From: Thermoanaerobacter pseudethanolicus ATCC 33223
GTDB lineage: Bacteria; Bacillota; Thermoanaerobacteria; Thermoanaerobacterales; Thermoanaerobacteraceae
Direction: 5' to 3'
DNA: 64,000 nucleotides
Assembly: GCF_000019085.1 (NCBI RefSeq)
Contig: NC_010321.1
Location: 1,933,001 to 1,997,000 of the forward strand
Of the stretch, positions 1 through 9,584 are shown piece after piece. The position numbers were made by a program, and so were the translations under genes. Position 1 is the stretch's first letter. Each line of letters opens with the position of its first letter. Under the pieces are notes generated by a model. The model searched no databases. It worked only from the letters and a program-made list of their open reading frames with translations, and was not told the DNA's origin.

Positions 1-156
1 CTCCTTGTTATTGTCTATCGAAAGAATAATTACATCATTTCTAAATCTGCTTGATTTTAGCATTATTAATGGCGCAGTTATTGAATGGTCAATACCCATT
101 TTACTGCATCGTTTATAAGAAGAAAGTAATTCCTCCTGCGGACATAAAAAGTCCAT
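1..156 (-). CDS. N-terminus of probable sigma-54-dependent (AcoR-type) transcriptional activator, partial
   Basis: This is a 52-codon open frame that starts with ATG at 156 and runs off the window edge. It begins MDFLCPQEELLSSYKRCSKM and continues through a 'GIDHS' segment. The pattern 'SSYKRC..MGID' resembles the N-terminal segment of AcoR/GAF-type sigma-54 activators, where an 'SW.RC...G(L/V)D' motif precedes the sensory domain. Only this short stretch is visible, so the AAA+ and Fis HTH domains cannot be checked. The family call is an inference from one motif. The gene reads away from the direct repeats at 230-270, which could be its upstream activator sites or those of a divergent gene. 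Confidence 0.4.
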   Translation of the reverse strand, partial: MDFLCPQEELLSSYKRCSKMGIDHSITAPLIMLKSSRFRNDVIILSIDNNKE

Positions 157-229
157 TTTTTATACCCCTAAAAATGTAAAAACACTTTTTAAATATTATA
201 CAATATTTGAAATTAAATTTGTGGATTTT

Positions 230-270
230 GGAACGAAAGTGTCATTTTTGGGAACGAAAATGCATTTTTC
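230..270. promoter_or_regulatory. Tandem palindromic repeats, probable protein-binding sites
   Basis: Two near-identical 20-bp units lie at 230-249 and 251-270, with a 21-bp period (two helical turns). Both start with GGAACGAAA and end in ATTTTT or ATTTTTC. The second unit is close to a palindrome, with CGAAAATGCATTTT at its core. The spacing and symmetry suggest two dimer sites for a regulator, plausibly the one encoded at 1-156. No binding protein is proven. Confidence 0.4.
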
Positions 271-297
271 GCCTAATATTTTACAATTATATGGCTA

Positions 298-631
298 ATG
301 TTATCTGGTAGTGCCACGGAATATCAAAACAAAAACAGCGATATTGATTTTGCAGTTTTATACAATAAAAATGTCTCATTGGAGGAAGAACTTACATTAG
401 AAGTTAAAATAAGTGAAATATTCAAAAAGAGATGACATTGATGTGATAAATTTAAATAAAGCTCCTTTAAACCTTCAACACAATGTCATTTATACGGGAG
501 AATTATTATATTGCAGTGATTATTTGAAACTGGCGGATTTTAAAGAAAAAGTTTTTAAATACCATGGAGACTATGGAATTACTCTCAAATTCTTTTATGA
601 TTATTATTTGGAGGGACTGATTAAAAAATGA
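298..631 (+). pseudogene. Broken MNT-type nucleotidyltransferase
   Basis: The frame opening at ATG 298 reads MLSGSATEYQNKNSDIDFAV, which carries the GS...SDIDFAVL signature of minimal (MNT) nucleotidyltransferases. It stops at TGA 433-435. The continuation is in the +1 frame from about 413 (DDIDVINLNKAPLNLQ, ending at 631), matching the family's 'D(V/I)D(V/L)..LN.APL.L' segment. The helix that normally precedes the GS motif is missing, so the gene is both 5'-truncated and frameshifted at an A-rich run near 424-432. Intact family members often pair with HEPN proteins, but no HEPN partner is seen here. A rescue by -1 slippage would not reach the right frame. Confidence 0.6.
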
Positions 632-660
632 CCATTAATTAGGATAAGATAACTTTTCTG

Positions 661-689
661 TTGCGAAAACATGACTTATCCTATATAAT
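661..689 (+). promoter_or_regulatory. Sigma-A-type promoter for icd
   Basis: TTGCGA at 661-666 and TATAAT at 684-689 are separated by 17 bp. They lie about 80 bp upstream of the icd start, with no gene between. The -10 box is a perfect consensus. Transcription would give a leader of roughly 75 nt. Confidence 0.55.
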
Positions 690-770
690 AATATTCAAGT
701 TATGCTTTATCAATTTGTATTGATAAATTTTCGAAGTTTTTGTTATATCTTAGACAAAGGAGAGAAGTAA

Positions 771-1982
771 ATGGCTAACAAAATTCAAATGAAGGTACCC
801 CTCGTTGAAATGGACGGGGACGAAATGACAAGAATCATATGGAAATTGATAAAAGAAATACTTTTAGAGCCCTATATAGACCTTAAAACGGAATATTATG
901 ACCTTGGAATTAAAAACAGAGATAAAACAGAGGATCAGGTCACGGTTAATGCGGCATATGCCATCAAAAAATATGGTGTCGGCGTAAAATGTGCAACAAT
1001 TACTCCAAATGCCCAGAGAGTTGAAGAATACAACCTTAAAAAAATGTGGAAAAGCCCTAATGGTACAATCAGAGCAATACTTGATGGCACAGTTTTTCGC
1101 ACACCTATTATTGTGGAAAGTATTAAACCTCTCGTAAAAACATGGAAAAAGCCCATTACAATTGCAAGGCATGCCTATGGAGACATTTATAAAGATGTAG
1201 AATATCGGGTTGAAAACAAAGGAAAAGCAGAACTTGTTTTTACCTCTGAAACAGGTGAAGTGTCAAGGCAAACAATACATGAATTTGAAGGTCCTGGTGT
1301 CATCCTTGGCATGCACAACACTGATGAATCGATAAAGAGTTTTGCAAGAGCATGTTTTAACTATGCCTTAGATACAAAGCAAGATTTGTGGTTCGCAACC
1401 AAAGACACCATATCAAAAATTTATGACCACAGATTTAAAGACATATTCCAGGAAATATACGAAAATGAATATAAAGAAAAATTTGAGAAAGCGGGAATTG
1501 AATATTTCTATACTCTTATTGACGATGCTGTGGCTCGAATTATAAGGTCTGAAGGCGGAATGATTTGGGCATGCAAAAATTATGACGGCGATGTAATGTC
1601 AGATATGGTAGCAACAGCATTTGGAAGCCTCGCCATGATGACATCTGTGCTAGTATCTCCTGATGGCAAATACGAATTTGAAGCAGCTCATGGAACAGTT
1701 ACAAGGCATTATTACAAATACCTTAAAGGAGAAGAGACCTCTACAAATTCTATTGCTACAATTTTCGCATGGACAGGTGCTTTGAAAAAGAGAGGAGAAC
1801 TTGACGGAATAGAAAGCCTCGTAAACTTTGCTGACAAACTGGAAAATGCATCTCTTCAAACAATTGAAAAAGGTATAATGACAAAAGATTTAGCAGCTCT
1901 CTCTGATTTGCCAAATAAAACTGTTGTAAATACAGAAAGTTTTCTTCTTGAAATTAAAAAGACCTTGGAAGAGATAATGTAA
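771..1982 (+). CDS. icd: NADP-dependent isocitrate dehydrogenase
   Basis: Converts isocitrate to 2-oxoglutarate and CO2, supplying 2-oxoglutarate and NADPH. The 403-residue length and motifs such as [11 protein letters not shown] near the N-terminus, YKDVEYRVE, '[13 protein letters not shown]', '[10 protein letters not shown]' and '[12 protein letters not shown]' fit the short homodimeric (eukaryote-like, type II) NADP-IDH family rather than the E. coli Icd type. The YDGDVMSD segment supplies the conserved metal-binding aspartates. A clear ribosome binding site (AAGGAGAG) precedes the ATG. The gene stands alone, has its own promoter at 661-689, and ends about 200 bp before a hairpin terminator. 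In an anaerobe with an incomplete TCA cycle its job is probably glutamate precursor supply. Confidence 0.93.
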   Translation: MANKIQMKVPLVEMDGDEMTRIIWKLIKEILLEPYIDLKTEYYDLGIKNRDKTEDQVTVNAAYAIKKYGVGVKCATITPNAQRVEEYNLKKMWKSPNGTIRAILDGTVFRTPIIVESIKPLVKTWKKPITIARHAYGDIYKDVEYRVENKGKAELVFTSETGEVSRQTIHEFEGPGVILGMHNTDESIKSFARACFNYALDTKQDLWFATKDTISKIYDHRFKDIFQEIYENEYKEKFEKAGIEYFYTLIDDAVARIIRSEGGMIWACKNYDGDVMSDMVATAFGSLAMMTSVLVSPDGKYEFEAAHGTVTRHYYKYLKGEETSTNSIATIFAWTGALKKRGELDGIESLVNFADKLENASLQTIEKGIMTKDLAALSDLPNKTVVNTESFLLEIKKTLEEIM

Positions 1983-2182
1983 AAAGTAGTATGTGTCTTC
2001 CCCTGTAGGAGCGTGGGCGGGCTCTGCCGACACTTTTATAACACTTTCAGCAAATGTTGCTGTAATACCCCTAGTAGTAGAATAGGCGTTGCCCATCCCG
2101 TGTCAATGGAAGATGACAGCGCTCTCTTTGGATATTTTACAGCAATTATTCTCTTCAGGACAAAAAGAAAATAAAATAGAAT

Positions 2183-2216
2183 AAAAGCTGCTAAGGCTTC
2201 AGCAGCTTTTTATTTT
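2183..2216. terminator. Bidirectional intrinsic terminator between icd and cbiO
   Basis: A perfect 10-bp stem (AAAAGCTGCT at 2183-2192 and AGCAGCTTTT at 2201-2210) with an 8-nt loop is followed by T-rich sequence on the plus strand. The minus strand also ends in a T-rich tail. It overlaps the cbiO stop codon, so it can end both convergent transcripts. Confidence 0.8.
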
Positions 2217-3040
2217 ATACATTTTTTTAATTCCTCTATATTTTTTGGTATATTACTTCCATTCATAATTCCTTTTTCTTTTAAAATTTCATATATTTCC
2301 AAAAGCATAGGCTTTCTCAAATCACTCCAATCGAGTTCTTTTTCGTTAGTAAAAACAACTGCTGGTTCGCCTTTTGCAACAACTTTTCCCTTCCTCATGA
2401 CATATATATAGTCAGCCCATGAATAAGCAAAGTCCACATCATGAGTTGATAAAATGATTGTCTTTTCCTCTTCAGCTAATTTGTCAAACAAACCCATGAT
2501 TTCTTGTACATGCTTAGGATCTAAATAAACCGTTGGCTCATCCAGTATAATGACTTCAGGCTCCATAGCTATGATATCAGCTATTGAGACGCTTTTTTTC
2601 TGTCCATAGCTTAAAAAATGAGTGGGCTTGTCTTTTAAATCAATAATTCTCATTTGTTTCATAGCTTTTTCCACTTTTTCTTTTACTATATTTTCTGGAT
2701 AACCCAAATTCATAGGTCCAAAAGAAATCTCTTGGTATACACTGGCAGAAAAAAGCTGTATGTCAGGATTTTGAAAAACAATACCCACATTCTTTCTGAG
2801 TTTGGTAAGTTCGGTACGATTGTATTTTATTTCTTCCCCGTTATACAATATTTTTCCTGATTTAGGTTTCAAAATTCCATTGAAGTGCAAAAACAGTGTT
2901 GTTTTACCTACACCGTTTGGACCTAAAACTGCAGTCTTTTTACCCTTCTCTATCGATATATTTACGCCATCTAAAGCTTTTGTACCGTCGCTGTACTCAA
3001 AAGTAACATCTATCGCTTCTAATATAAATTGCTTTTTCAT
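2210..3040 (-). CDS. cbiO: Cobalt ECF transporter ATP-binding subunit CbiO
   Basis: ATPase of the energy-coupling-factor cobalt importer. At 276 residues it has Walker A GPNGVGKTTL (about residues 39-48), a Q-loop segment 'IVFQNPD', the signature 'LSYGQKKSVSIADI' (a diverged LSGGQ), Walker B 'PEVIILDEPT' and the H-loop 'STHDVDFAY'. FQNPD is typical of EcfA/CbiO proteins. It begins 3 bp after cbiQ and is the last gene of cbiMNQO. A single ATPase fits the dedicated cobalt type of ECF system. Expression should follow the cobalamin riboswitch upstream of cbiM. Confidence 0.93.
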   Translation of the reverse strand: MKKQFILEAIDVTFEYSDGTKALDGVNISIEKGKKTAVLGPNGVGKTTLFLHFNGILKPKSGKILYNGEEIKYNRTELTKLRKNVGIVFQNPDIQLFSASVYQEISFGPMNLGYPENIVKEKVEKAMKQMRIIDLKDKPTHFLSYGQKKSVSIADIIAMEPEVIILDEPTVYLDPKHVQEIMGLFDKLAEEEKTIILSTHDVDFAYSWADYIYVMRKGKVVAKGEPAVVFTNEKELDWSDLRKPMLLEIYEILKEKGIMNGSNIPKNIEELKKCIK

Positions 3041-3043
3041 AGT

Positions 3044-3811
3044 TCACCTTCTTAAAAGCATTGATATGCTTATTAAAATTAGTTCTATCAAAATAATAAA
3101 TATTATATTTTTATAACAAAATTTGTAATCTTTACCGATGACTTTTAGTTCTCCGTTATAACCCCTTGCTTCTAAAGCCACATATAAATCCTGTGAATCT
3201 TTGTAAGACTTAATAAAAAGAGAAGATATCAAAAAGCCTAAAGACCTATAACTATTTTTTAATGTGGCATATCCCAATCTTGAATCCTGAGATATATAGA
3301 TTTCCTCAGCAGCCTCGACTAAAACAAATATCAATCTGTAAATTAGCTGAAGTAACTCCAAAAATAGTGAAGGAATTTTTAATTTCTTTAAGACATTTAT
3401 AATGTCAACTACAGGAGTAGTAAGAGCGAGAAAATACAAACAAGACACTACTGCTAAAACTCTGAAAAATAAAATAACAGCAGTATTAATGCCTTTTTCA
3501 GTAATTCCTAAAGTTACTCCAAAAATATTAAGGCTTATTAATGCAACACTCTTATCCCCTATAACATTTATGATAAGTGTCAATATGCTTATTATCAAAA
3601 AAGAAAAAGGAATTAGCATAAGCTTAATGTACACTCTTGCTGGAATTTTCGCTTTAAATACAGTTACCACAAACATCAAAATAATTACTGCAATATTAGT
3701 ATAGGCATCAAATTCAAAGCACAAAATCATTGTTAAAAGGGCAAATAAAAGTTTTTCAACAGGATGTACATTGTACATCCTGTTTGTGTAAGAGTAACTA
3801 TCTATTAACAT
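3044..3811 (-). CDS. cbiQ: Cobalt ECF transporter transmembrane subunit CbiQ
   Basis: Transmembrane coupling subunit (EcfT type) linking CbiO to CbiM/CbiN. Several hydrophobic helices fill the first half and the last 25 residues. The cytoplasmic helices carry the EcfT motifs, visible here as 'ALEARGYNGE' (A-R-G box near residue 218) and a 'QDSRLGYATLKNSYRS' segment. The ATG at 3811 was chosen because GTGGAG precedes it ([10 protein letters not shown]); an upstream start at 3832 would add seven unlikely residues. The gene overlaps cbiN by 14 bp, implying coupled translation. Confidence 0.9.
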   Translation of the reverse strand: MLIDSYSYTNRMYNVHPVEKLLFALLTMILCFEFDAYTNIAVIILMFVVTVFKAKIPARVYIKLMLIPFSFLIISILTLIINVIGDKSVALISLNIFGVTLGITEKGINTAVILFFRVLAVVSCLYFLALTTPVVDIINVLKKLKIPSLFLELLQLIYRLIFVLVEAAEEIYISQDSRLGYATLKNSYRSLGFLISSLFIKSYKDSQDLYVALEARGYNGELKVIGKDYKFCYKNIIFIILIELILISISMLLRR

Positions 3812-4091
3812 TTTTTCTCCACTTCGCAACACCTATATAATATCCTAAAAATCCTGCGCCAATTGCAGCTTGGAGCGCAAACAAAAGGCTTTCAATTTCT
3901 CCGCTTGGTGGCTCCCAAATTGGTTCAAACCATGGCTTATAATTTTTGTCTACCTCAGCAATAGCCTGTGTCGCCCTGTCATCTGCGCCAGCAAATTCAG
4001 CGTTTTTAATAGTAACAAGAGGAAACACGATCAGCAAAATGACCAACAAACCTAATATCAAATTTTTCATTAAAAACTTTTTATCCTTCAT
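3798..4091 (-). CDS. cbiN: Cobalt transport protein CbiN
   Basis: Small accessory membrane protein of the cobalt importer, 97 residues. It has an N-terminal helix (about residues 10-27), a periplasmic-side loop with the family motif '[12 protein letters not shown]', a '[24 protein letters not shown]' segment, and a second helix near residues 70-88. This is the standard CbiN layout. The reading frame overlaps cbiM by 4 bp and cbiQ by 14 bp. CbiN is needed with CbiM for metal uptake in the characterised systems; that role is family knowledge. Confidence 0.93.
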   Translation of the reverse strand: MKDKKFLMKNLILGLLVILLIVFPLVTIKNAEFAGADDRATQAIAEVDKNYKPWFEPIWEPPSGEIESLLFALQAAIGAGFLGYYIGVAKWRKNVNR

Positions 4092-4837
4092 ACTGCCTTA
4101 CCTTCTTTCTCTAAAACGTTAAGCTCAATGAGTTCCTCTTTGCTGTAGGCAGTTAGCATATTAATTACAAGCACAGTTAAAAGCCCCTCACTTATTGCCA
4201 AAGGTACCTGTGTCACTGCAAATATCCCCATGAATTTTAAAAATGAGGCTGTAAATCCGCCTACTTCAGTAGGAAAAGCAATAGCAAGTTGGAGGGATGT
4301 TGTCACATATGTAAGCAAATCCCCAATTGAGGCAGCTAAAAATACTGCAAGCCAATTTGGACCACCTGCTTTTTTTATTCCTTTAAATATATAATAGGAA
4401 GCAATTGGCCCTACTATAGCCATGGAAAATGTATTAGCACCCAAAGTTGTTATACCCCCATGAGCTAAAAGCAGTGCCTGAAACAAAAGCACTATAAGGC
4501 CTAAAACACTCATAACAAAAGGTCCAAAGAGTATAGCTCCAAGCCCTACACCGGTTGGATGCGAACAACTTCCTGTAACTGAAGGGATTTTCAAGGCCGA
4601 AAGCACAAAAGCAAAAGCACCTGCAAAACCCAAAAGCATTTTAAGCTTTGGATTTTCCTTTACCTTTTTGTTTATCGCTATAAGTCCCACAACCACAAAA
4701 GGCAAAGAAGCTATATCCCATATTATGCACCATTTAAGAGGAAGAAACCCTTCCATTATGTGCATGGAATAGGCAATTTCCGGCGCTATTAAAAGTAGCG
4801 CAAATGCTGTAAACAATACCCATTTCCATTTTTTCAC
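4088..4837 (-). CDS. cbiM: Cobalt ECF transporter substrate-binding subunit CbiM
   Basis: Metal-binding S component of the cobalt importer. An N-terminal signal-like segment ends at 'APEIAYS', followed by MHIMEGFLP. In CbiM the mature N-terminal Met-His takes part in Co(II) binding, and that sequence is present. A further '[17 protein letters not shown]' motif matches the second conserved His region. About six hydrophobic segments are visible. The GTG at 4837 is preferred because AGAGGTG lies six bases upstream; the ORF could be extended three codons. It heads cbiMNQO and follows a cobalamin riboswitch with its own terminator. Confidence 0.93.
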   Translation of the reverse strand: MKKWKWVLFTAFALLLIAPEIAYSMHIMEGFLPLKWCIIWDIASLPFVVVGLIAINKKVKENPKLKMLLGFAGAFAFVLSALKIPSVTGSCSHPTGVGLGAILFGPFVMSVLGLIVLLFQALLLAHGGITTLGANTFSMAIVGPIASYYIFKGIKKAGGPNWLAVFLAASIGDLLTYVTTSLQLAIAFPTEVGGFTASFLKFMGIFAVTQVPLAISEGLLTVLVINMLTAYSKEELIELNVLEKEGKAV

Positions 4838-4870
4838 ACTACACACCTCTTTTTATGAAATTTAAGCAAA

Positions 4871-4907
4871 AATAAAGCCTCTTAACTTACCAACGGCGTT
4901 AAGAGGT
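4871..4907 (-). terminator. Riboswitch-linked terminator upstream of cbiM
   Basis: On the minus strand CCTCTTAAC (from 4906-4898) pairs with GTTAAGAGG (4886-4878) around an 11-nt loop, followed by CTTTATTTTT. It lies between the cobalamin aptamer and the cbiM ribosome binding site, the expected place for the expression platform that stops transcription when B12 is bound. Confidence 0.8.
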
Positions 4908-4969
4908 TAAAAAATACATAGGTATCCTTTTATAACACCTCCTCTATCGACCGTAGAGTAAGTGTAACA

Positions 4970-5165
4970 CAAATACAGGCAGGTCTCCTGACTTAGGTTC
5001 ATCGCTCTTTACGCCTTCCCACCCGGCATTCACCAAGTATTCGCTGAGTGCCGGACAGTGGCATAATGTAAAGAGCTCACCATCACAGTGGCGGGACCGT
5101 GCAGGACTTTCACCTGGCTTCCCTTTTAACCCAATTTTGACTGCAAAATTGGGCACCTGTATTTG
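4970..5165 (-). ncRNA. Cobalamin riboswitch controlling cbiMNQO
   Basis: The minus strand carries the hallmark aptamer blocks in order: a closing stem (CAAATACAG and its complement at both ends), AAAGGGAAGCCAGGTGAAA, 'CTGCACGGTCCCGCCACTGTGA', the B12 box core GCCACTG, 'GGTGGGAAGGCG' and 'GTCAGGAGACCTGCC'. An open frame of 84 codons crosses this region but is only a translation of the structured RNA. Binding of adenosylcobalamin should favour the terminator at 4871-4907 and shut off cobalt import. Confidence 0.95.
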
Positions 5166-5239
5166 CTTGTTATTCAATTCTTCCTTTAAATAAAGCATAT
5201 CATTTTATAAATTAGGTTGTCAATGAATAGAAATGTCTC

Positions 5240-7120
5240 TTATTCTAATTGCTTACTTATAATTTTTGCAACTTCAAAACTAGCCTCAATTGTTTTTTCA
5301 ATATCCTCCTCTGTGTGAGCCATTGATAAAAAGAAGGTCTCAAATTGAGAAGGAGGCAGGTATACACCCCTTTTTAGCATTTCTCTAAAATATGCGGCAT
5401 ACATAACAGTGTTTGATTTTAAAGCAGAGTCATAATCCTTTACTTCATCTTTATTAAAAAACATACACATCATGCTGCCTATTCTATTTATTGTAACATC
5501 AATTCCATTTTGAACCATGCTTTCTTTTAACCCCTTACACAATTTTTCTGCTTTCTTGTCTAACTCTTCATAAATATTGGAAGTTTCAGATAATATTTTT
5601 AAAGTCTCAAAGCCTGCTGTCATTGCTAGAGGATTGCCAGACAAAGTCCCTGCTTGATACACAGGCCCATCAGGAGAAACCAACCTCATTATCTCTTCTC
5701 TTCCTCCATAGGCACCGACAGGAAGTCCACCTCCAATGATTTTCCCAAGTGTGGTAATGTCAGGCATGACGTTGTAAAATCCTTGTGCCCCCGAATAAGA
5801 CACTCTAAAACCTGTCATCACTTCATCAAAAATTAAAAGTGCTCCATACTTTGTAGTAATCTCTCTCAATCCTTTTAAAAACTCTTCATCAGGCAAAACA
5901 GTACCCATGTTTCCGGCAACAGGCTCTACAATGACACCAGCGATATTTTCACCATAAACTTTAAAAATATCTTCTACCATTTTGATGTCATTGTATCTAG
6001 CTATAATTGTATCCTTTGCTATCTCATTTGTTACGCCCTTTGAATCAGGCATTCCGAAAGTAAGTGCACCTGACCCTGCTTTTATAAGCAGGCTGTCAGA
6101 ATGTCCGTGATAACATCCTTCAAATTTTACAATGATGTCTCTGCCCGTATATCCCCTTGCCAATCTTATAGCACTCATAGTGGCTTCTGTGCCTGAATTC
6201 ACCATTCTGACAACTTCTATAGATGGAACAGCCTCAATTATTTTTTCTGCCATCTTAACTTCCAACTCTGTACAGGCTCCAAAACTGGTACCCAGTTGTG
6301 CTTGTTTTTTAATAGCTTCTACCACCTGTGGATGTGAATGCCCAAGTATTAGCGGTCCCCATGAAAGAACGTAGTCTATGTATTCATTGCCATCTTCATC
6401 CCATATATGACTTCCTTGCCCCTTTTTTATAAAAACAGGAGTAGCTCCTACTGATTTAAAAGCCCTTACAGGGCTATTGACACCACCCGGCATAAGTTTT
6501 TTAGCTTTTTCAAAAAGCTTTTGTGATTTATCAGTTTTCACAGAATCACCTCTTAACAGCCCGCTTTTCTCAATAATTTTTCTGTAAATAGCCATTTTCT
6601 CTTCTTCAGCAAAATCTTTTTCCTTTAATTCTATCCTCTTCTGGTATAGCTTTTGTAATAGTTTTTCATACTCGTCATTGAAAATTGACTCCAATTTTTC
6701 TTTTATCATTCTCGAAAGAAGTGGACTTTTGCCACTTGTAGATATAGAAATAATTAAGTCTCCCCTTTTTACAATGGCAGGTACAATAAAAGAAGAAAGG
6801 TCTTTATCATCAACCACATTTACAAGCACATTGTATTTTTCTCCATCTGACGCAACAAGTTTATTTACCTTCTCATCATCTGTAGCAGCAATCGCAACAA
6901 AAAATCCCCTTACATCCCCTTGTTGATACTCACGTCTTATAAGTTCCACCTTTTCTTTTGCTGAAAGCTTAAGTATTTCCTCATCAAAAGAAGGAGAAAT
7001 GGCAGTAACTAAAGCTTCTCCTTCAACAAGAGATAAAATTTTTCTAAGAGCAACTTTGCCACCCCCTACAACAAGGCATTTTTTGTTTTTTATATTAAGC
7101 ATTATAGGGTAATAAGCCAT
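5240..7120 (-). CDS. hemL: Fusion of precorrin-2 dehydrogenase (CysG/Met8-like) and glutamate-1-semialdehyde 2,1-aminomutase
   Basis: One uninterrupted 626-codon frame joins two enzymes. Residues 1 to about 190 match siroheme synthase N-domains (NAD motif '[13 protein letters not shown]', 'ATDDEKVN', '[23 protein letters not shown]'), which oxidise precorrin-2 to sirohydrochlorin. Residues 194-626 are a full-length HemL (433 residues: [12 protein letters not shown], '[13 protein letters not shown]', '[10 protein letters not shown]', and the PLP lysine in '[10 protein letters not shown]'). A strong internal ribosome site (AAGAGGTGAT) lies just before GTG at 6541, exactly where a separate HemL would start. 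So HemL may be made alone as well as fused. The gene overlaps hemB by 19 bp. The fusion may be real, or may reflect a small frame change in the tail of the first gene. Confidence 0.85.
   Translation of the reverse strand: MAYYPIMLNIKNKKCLVVGGGKVALRKILSLVEGEALVTAISPSFDEEILKLSAKEKVELIRREYQQGDVRGFFVAIAATDDEKVNKLVASDGEKYNVLVNVVDDKDLSSFIVPAIVKRGDLIISISTSGKSPLLSRMIKEKLESIFNDEYEKLLQKLYQKRIELKEKDFAEEEKMAIYRKIIEKSGLLRGDSVKTDKSQKLFEKAKKLMPGGVNSPVRAFKSVGATPVFIKKGQGSHIWDEDGNEYIDYVLSWGPLILGHSHPQVVEAIKKQAQLGTSFGACTELEVKMAEKIIEAVPSIEVVRMVNSGTEATMSAIRLARGYTGRDIIVKFEGCYHGHSDSLLIKAGSGALTFGMPDSKGVTNEIAKDTIIARYNDIKMVEDIFKVYGENIAGVIVEPVAGNMGTVLPDEEFLKGLREITTKYGALLIFDEVMTGFRVSYSGAQGFYNVMPDITTLGKIIGGGLPVGAYGGREEIMRLVSPDGPVYQAGTLSGNPLAMTAGFETLKILSETSNIYEELDKKAEKLCKGLKESMVQNGIDVTINRIGSMMCMFFNKDEVKDYDSALKSNTVMYAAYFREMLKRGVYLPPSQFETFFLSMAHTEEDIEKTIEASFEVAKIISKQLE
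6539..6556 (-). promoter_or_regulatory. Internal ribosome binding site and GTG start for HemL
   Basis: On the minus strand AAGAGGTGATTCT is followed by GTG (6541-6539), codon 194 of the fused frame. The spacing is normal. Starting here gives a 433-residue protein, the usual HemL length, which suggests independent translation of HemL within the fused frame. Confidence 0.6.
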
Positions 7121-8076
7121 TTTGCAACATCCTTTGCAAAGTAGGTTATAACTATGTCTGCCCCTGCCCTTTTAATTGAAGTGAGTATTTCTAAGACTAC
7201 CGATTTTTCATCAATCCAACCCATCTTAGCTGCCGCCTTTACCATTGAATATTCTCCACTTACATTATAAGCAGCAATAGGAATGTTGAAATTATCCTTT
7301 ACCCGCCTTATAATATCAAGATAAGAAAGTGCCGGCTTTACCATGACAATATCTGCTCCTTCTTCAATGTCAAGAGCTATTTCTCTTAAGGCTTCGTTGG
7401 AGTTTCCATAGTCCATTTGATAAGACTTTCTGTCGCCAAATTGTGGGAAAGAATTTGCTGCTTCTCTAAAAGGTCCATAAAAAGAGGAAGCGTATTTAGC
7501 ACTGTAAGCCATAATAGGTGTGTTTACAAATCCTTTACTATCTAAAAGCTTTCTTATGGCAGCTACTCTTCCATCCATCATGTCAGAAGGCGCTACAATA
7601 TCCGCCCCTGCCTCAACATGGGACAAGGCTATTTTAGCGATGTAATCTATCGTTTTGTCATTTACAACTTGTCCATTTTCAACAATTCCACAGTGACCAT
7701 GAATTGTATACCCACACATACACACATCTGTTATTACCACAATTTCAGGCACTTTTTCTTTTATTTCTCTCACCGCTTTTTGAACGATGCCTTCCTCACT
7801 ATAAGCCTCTGACCCTAATTCATCTTTATATGAAGGCACACCAAAAAGTAAAATAGCAGGAATTCCAAGGTCACGCACTTCTTTAACTTCTTCTACAAGC
7901 AAATCTATAGAAAAATGGTAAACACCCGGCATTGAATCTATCTCTTCTTTTATATTATCTCCTGGCACAACAAAAAGAGGATATATAAGGTCACCAACAT
8001 CTAAAGAAGTTTCTCGTATCATCTCCCTTAAAATACTGTTCATCCTAAGCCTTCTTGGCCTTTTTACCAAATCCAT
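7102..8076 (-). CDS. hemB: Delta-aminolevulinic acid dehydratase (porphobilinogen synthase)
   Basis: Condenses two 5-aminolevulinate molecules to porphobilinogen. The 324-residue protein shows the family N-terminus [18 protein letters not shown], the zinc-binding cysteine cluster '[19 protein letters not shown]', the first lysine region '[16 protein letters not shown]' and the Schiff-base lysine in '[12 protein letters not shown]'. A good ribosome site (GAGGAGAT) precedes the ATG. It lies between cobA-hemD and the dehydrogenase/HemL fusion in the long B12 operon. The protein looks intact even though hemC upstream is truncated, so its product may have no onward route. Confidence 0.95.
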   Translation of the reverse strand: MDLVKRPRRLRMNSILREMIRETSLDVGDLIYPLFVVPGDNIKEEIDSMPGVYHFSIDLLVEEVKEVRDLGIPAILLFGVPSYKDELGSEAYSEEGIVQKAVREIKEKVPEIVVITDVCMCGYTIHGHCGIVENGQVVNDKTIDYIAKIALSHVEAGADIVAPSDMMDGRVAAIRKLLDSKGFVNTPIMAYSAKYASSFYGPFREAANSFPQFGDRKSYQMDYGNSNEALREIALDIEEGADIVMVKPALSYLDIIRRVKDNFNIPIAAYNVSGEYSMVKAAAKMGWIDEKSVVLEILTSIKRAGADIVITYFAKDVAKWLITL

Positions 8077-8090
8077 TTTATCTCCTCTTT

Positions 8091-9584
8091 CTATTGGTTT
8101 TGATAGTTTTTTAATATTTCTTCAATAAGTTTTTCCGTTGTGTATTCACTTGGCATTATGTCTACATTAAATCCTTTATCCTCTATAGCTTTCTTTGTTA
8201 CAGGTCCTATTGCAGCTATTTTAGAGTTTTTTAGAAGATTTATTTCGTCTCCTATTAATTGATGCATATAATTAAAGGTAGAGGAACTTGTAAATACAGC
8301 AATATCTATTCCTTTGCGGAGTTCACTTATAAGCTTTTCCTTTATTTCATAATTTGGTTCATTTTTATATGCGACAATTTTTTGTACGTTAGCACAATTT
8401 CCTAGACTTTCCATTAATATATCCCCGCCTATCTGAGAAGTCAAAAGCGCTATGTTTTTTCCTTCAACATGTTTTTTAAGTGCATTTGCTAAAGAGTATG
8501 AGGTGTACTCCTCAGGAATTATATCTGGATATATAAAAATATTTTCTAAAGCTTCCGCAGTTTTACTTCCTATCGCTACTACTTTAATTCTTAAATTTCT
8601 TAAATCAACCCTTTTTTCTCGGGAAGCTTCAATAAAACTCCAAACGTCATTTACACTTGTAAATACAGCATAATCAAATTTGTGTATTTCTTCTAAAAAC
8701 TTTACTATATTATCTAAAAACGGCGTGATTTTAATAGTAGGACAAACAACAACATCTGCTCCCTCTTCGCTCAAAATTTTTTTCATCTGCTGTGACTGTT
8801 CATAGGTCCTTGTAAGCAAAATCCTTTTTCCAAAAAGCTTTTTGTTTTCGTACCATTTTAATCTATCCCTTAATGCCACAACATCTCCTACAGTGATAAC
8901 TGCAGGATTTTTTATTCCTTCTTTTCGGACGAGACTTGGAATATCAATGAGTTTCCCAGTTATAACTTTTTGCTTTGGAGTAGTGCCTTCCATTACTACT
9001 GCTGCTGGTGTATGAGGATCTTTGCCGTAATTAAGAAGTTTTTGCACAATTTTTTCTATATTTTTTATCCCCATGAGAAATACAAGTGTCCCCTCGAGTT
9101 TTGATATGACCCCCCAATCGAGGTTTTTATCTTTCCCTTCCCATTCATGACCCGTTATTACGTGAAATGAAGAGCTTAAATCTCTATGAGTTACAGGAAT
9201 TCCTGCATAGGATAGGACAGCCACTGCAGATGTTATGCCTGGCACTACCTCATAAGGTATCCTTTTTTGTGAAAGGTATTCAGCCTCTTCGCCACCTCTT
9301 CCGAATACAAATGGGTCTCCTCCTTTAATTCTCGCTACTTTTTTGCCAGAAAGGGCCTTTTTCGCAATTATTTCGTTTATTTTATTTTGAGGTACTTTGT
9401 GATTATCTGGAAACTTTCCAACATCAATAAGCTCTGCATCCTTTTTTGCCATTTTTAAAATATCTTCATTAATGAGCCTATCATACACCAGCACATCTGC
9501 ATTTTTTATTAGTTCGACTGCTCTCAATGTTAAAAGCCCAATATCTCCAGGTCCTGCTCCGATCAAATATACAATCCCTGACAT
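8091..9584 (-). CDS. cobA-hemD: Fused uroporphyrinogen-III C-methyltransferase / uroporphyrinogen-III synthase
   Basis: Residues 1 to about 245 are a [22 protein letters not shown], 'YDRLIN', '[20 protein letters not shown]', 'PGITSA', 'THRD'. This domain methylates uroporphyrinogen III twice to precorrin-2. Residues from about 255 to the end are HemD-like ('[17 protein letters not shown]', '[10 protein letters not shown]', '[10 protein letters not shown]', '[13 protein letters not shown]'), which closes and inverts hydroxymethylbilane. Such fusions are common in clostridia. The second of two adjacent ATGs (9584) is better spaced from GGAGG. It overlaps the hemC remnant. The frame is intact. 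Confidence 0.93.
   Translation of the reverse strand: MSGIVYLIGAGPGDIGLLTLRAVELIKNADVLVYDRLINEDILKMAKKDAELIDVGKFPDNHKVPQNKINEIIAKKALSGKKVARIKGGDPFVFGRGGEEAEYLSQKRIPYEVVPGITSAVAVLSYAGIPVTHRDLSSSFHVITGHEWEGKDKNLDWGVISKLEGTLVFLMGIKNIEKIVQKLLNYGKDPHTPAAVVMEGTTPKQKVITGKLIDIPSLVRKEGIKNPAVITVGDVVALRDRLKWYENKKLFGKRILLTRTYEQSQQMKKILSEEGADVVVCPTIKITPFLDNIVKFLEEIHKFDYAVFTSVNDVWSFIEASREKRVDLRNLRIKVVAIGSKTAEALENIFIYPDIIPEEYTSYSLANALKKHVEGKNIALLTSQIGGDILMESLGNCANVQKIVAYKNEPNYEIKEKLISELRKGIDIAVFTSSSTFNYMHQLIGDEINLLKNSKIAAIGPVTKKAIEDKGFNVDIMPSEYTTEKLIEEILKNYQNQ

Noticed and set aside
421..436. Programmed -1 frameshift in the nucleotidyltransferase gene
   Set aside because: A -1 slip at the AAAAAG run does not enter the frame that carries the C-terminal part; a +1 shift would be needed, and the N-terminus is also truncated.
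413..631. Short gene with GTG start taken as an intact protein
   Set aside because: The N-terminal GS...DID motif of the same family lies just upstream in another frame, so this is the tail of a frameshifted gene.
864..1172. Minus-strand open frames inside icd
   Set aside because: They are antisense shadows of a well-supported gene.
4944..5198. 84-codon open frame on the minus strand
   Set aside because: It is the translated cobalamin riboswitch; the conserved RNA blocks explain the sequence.
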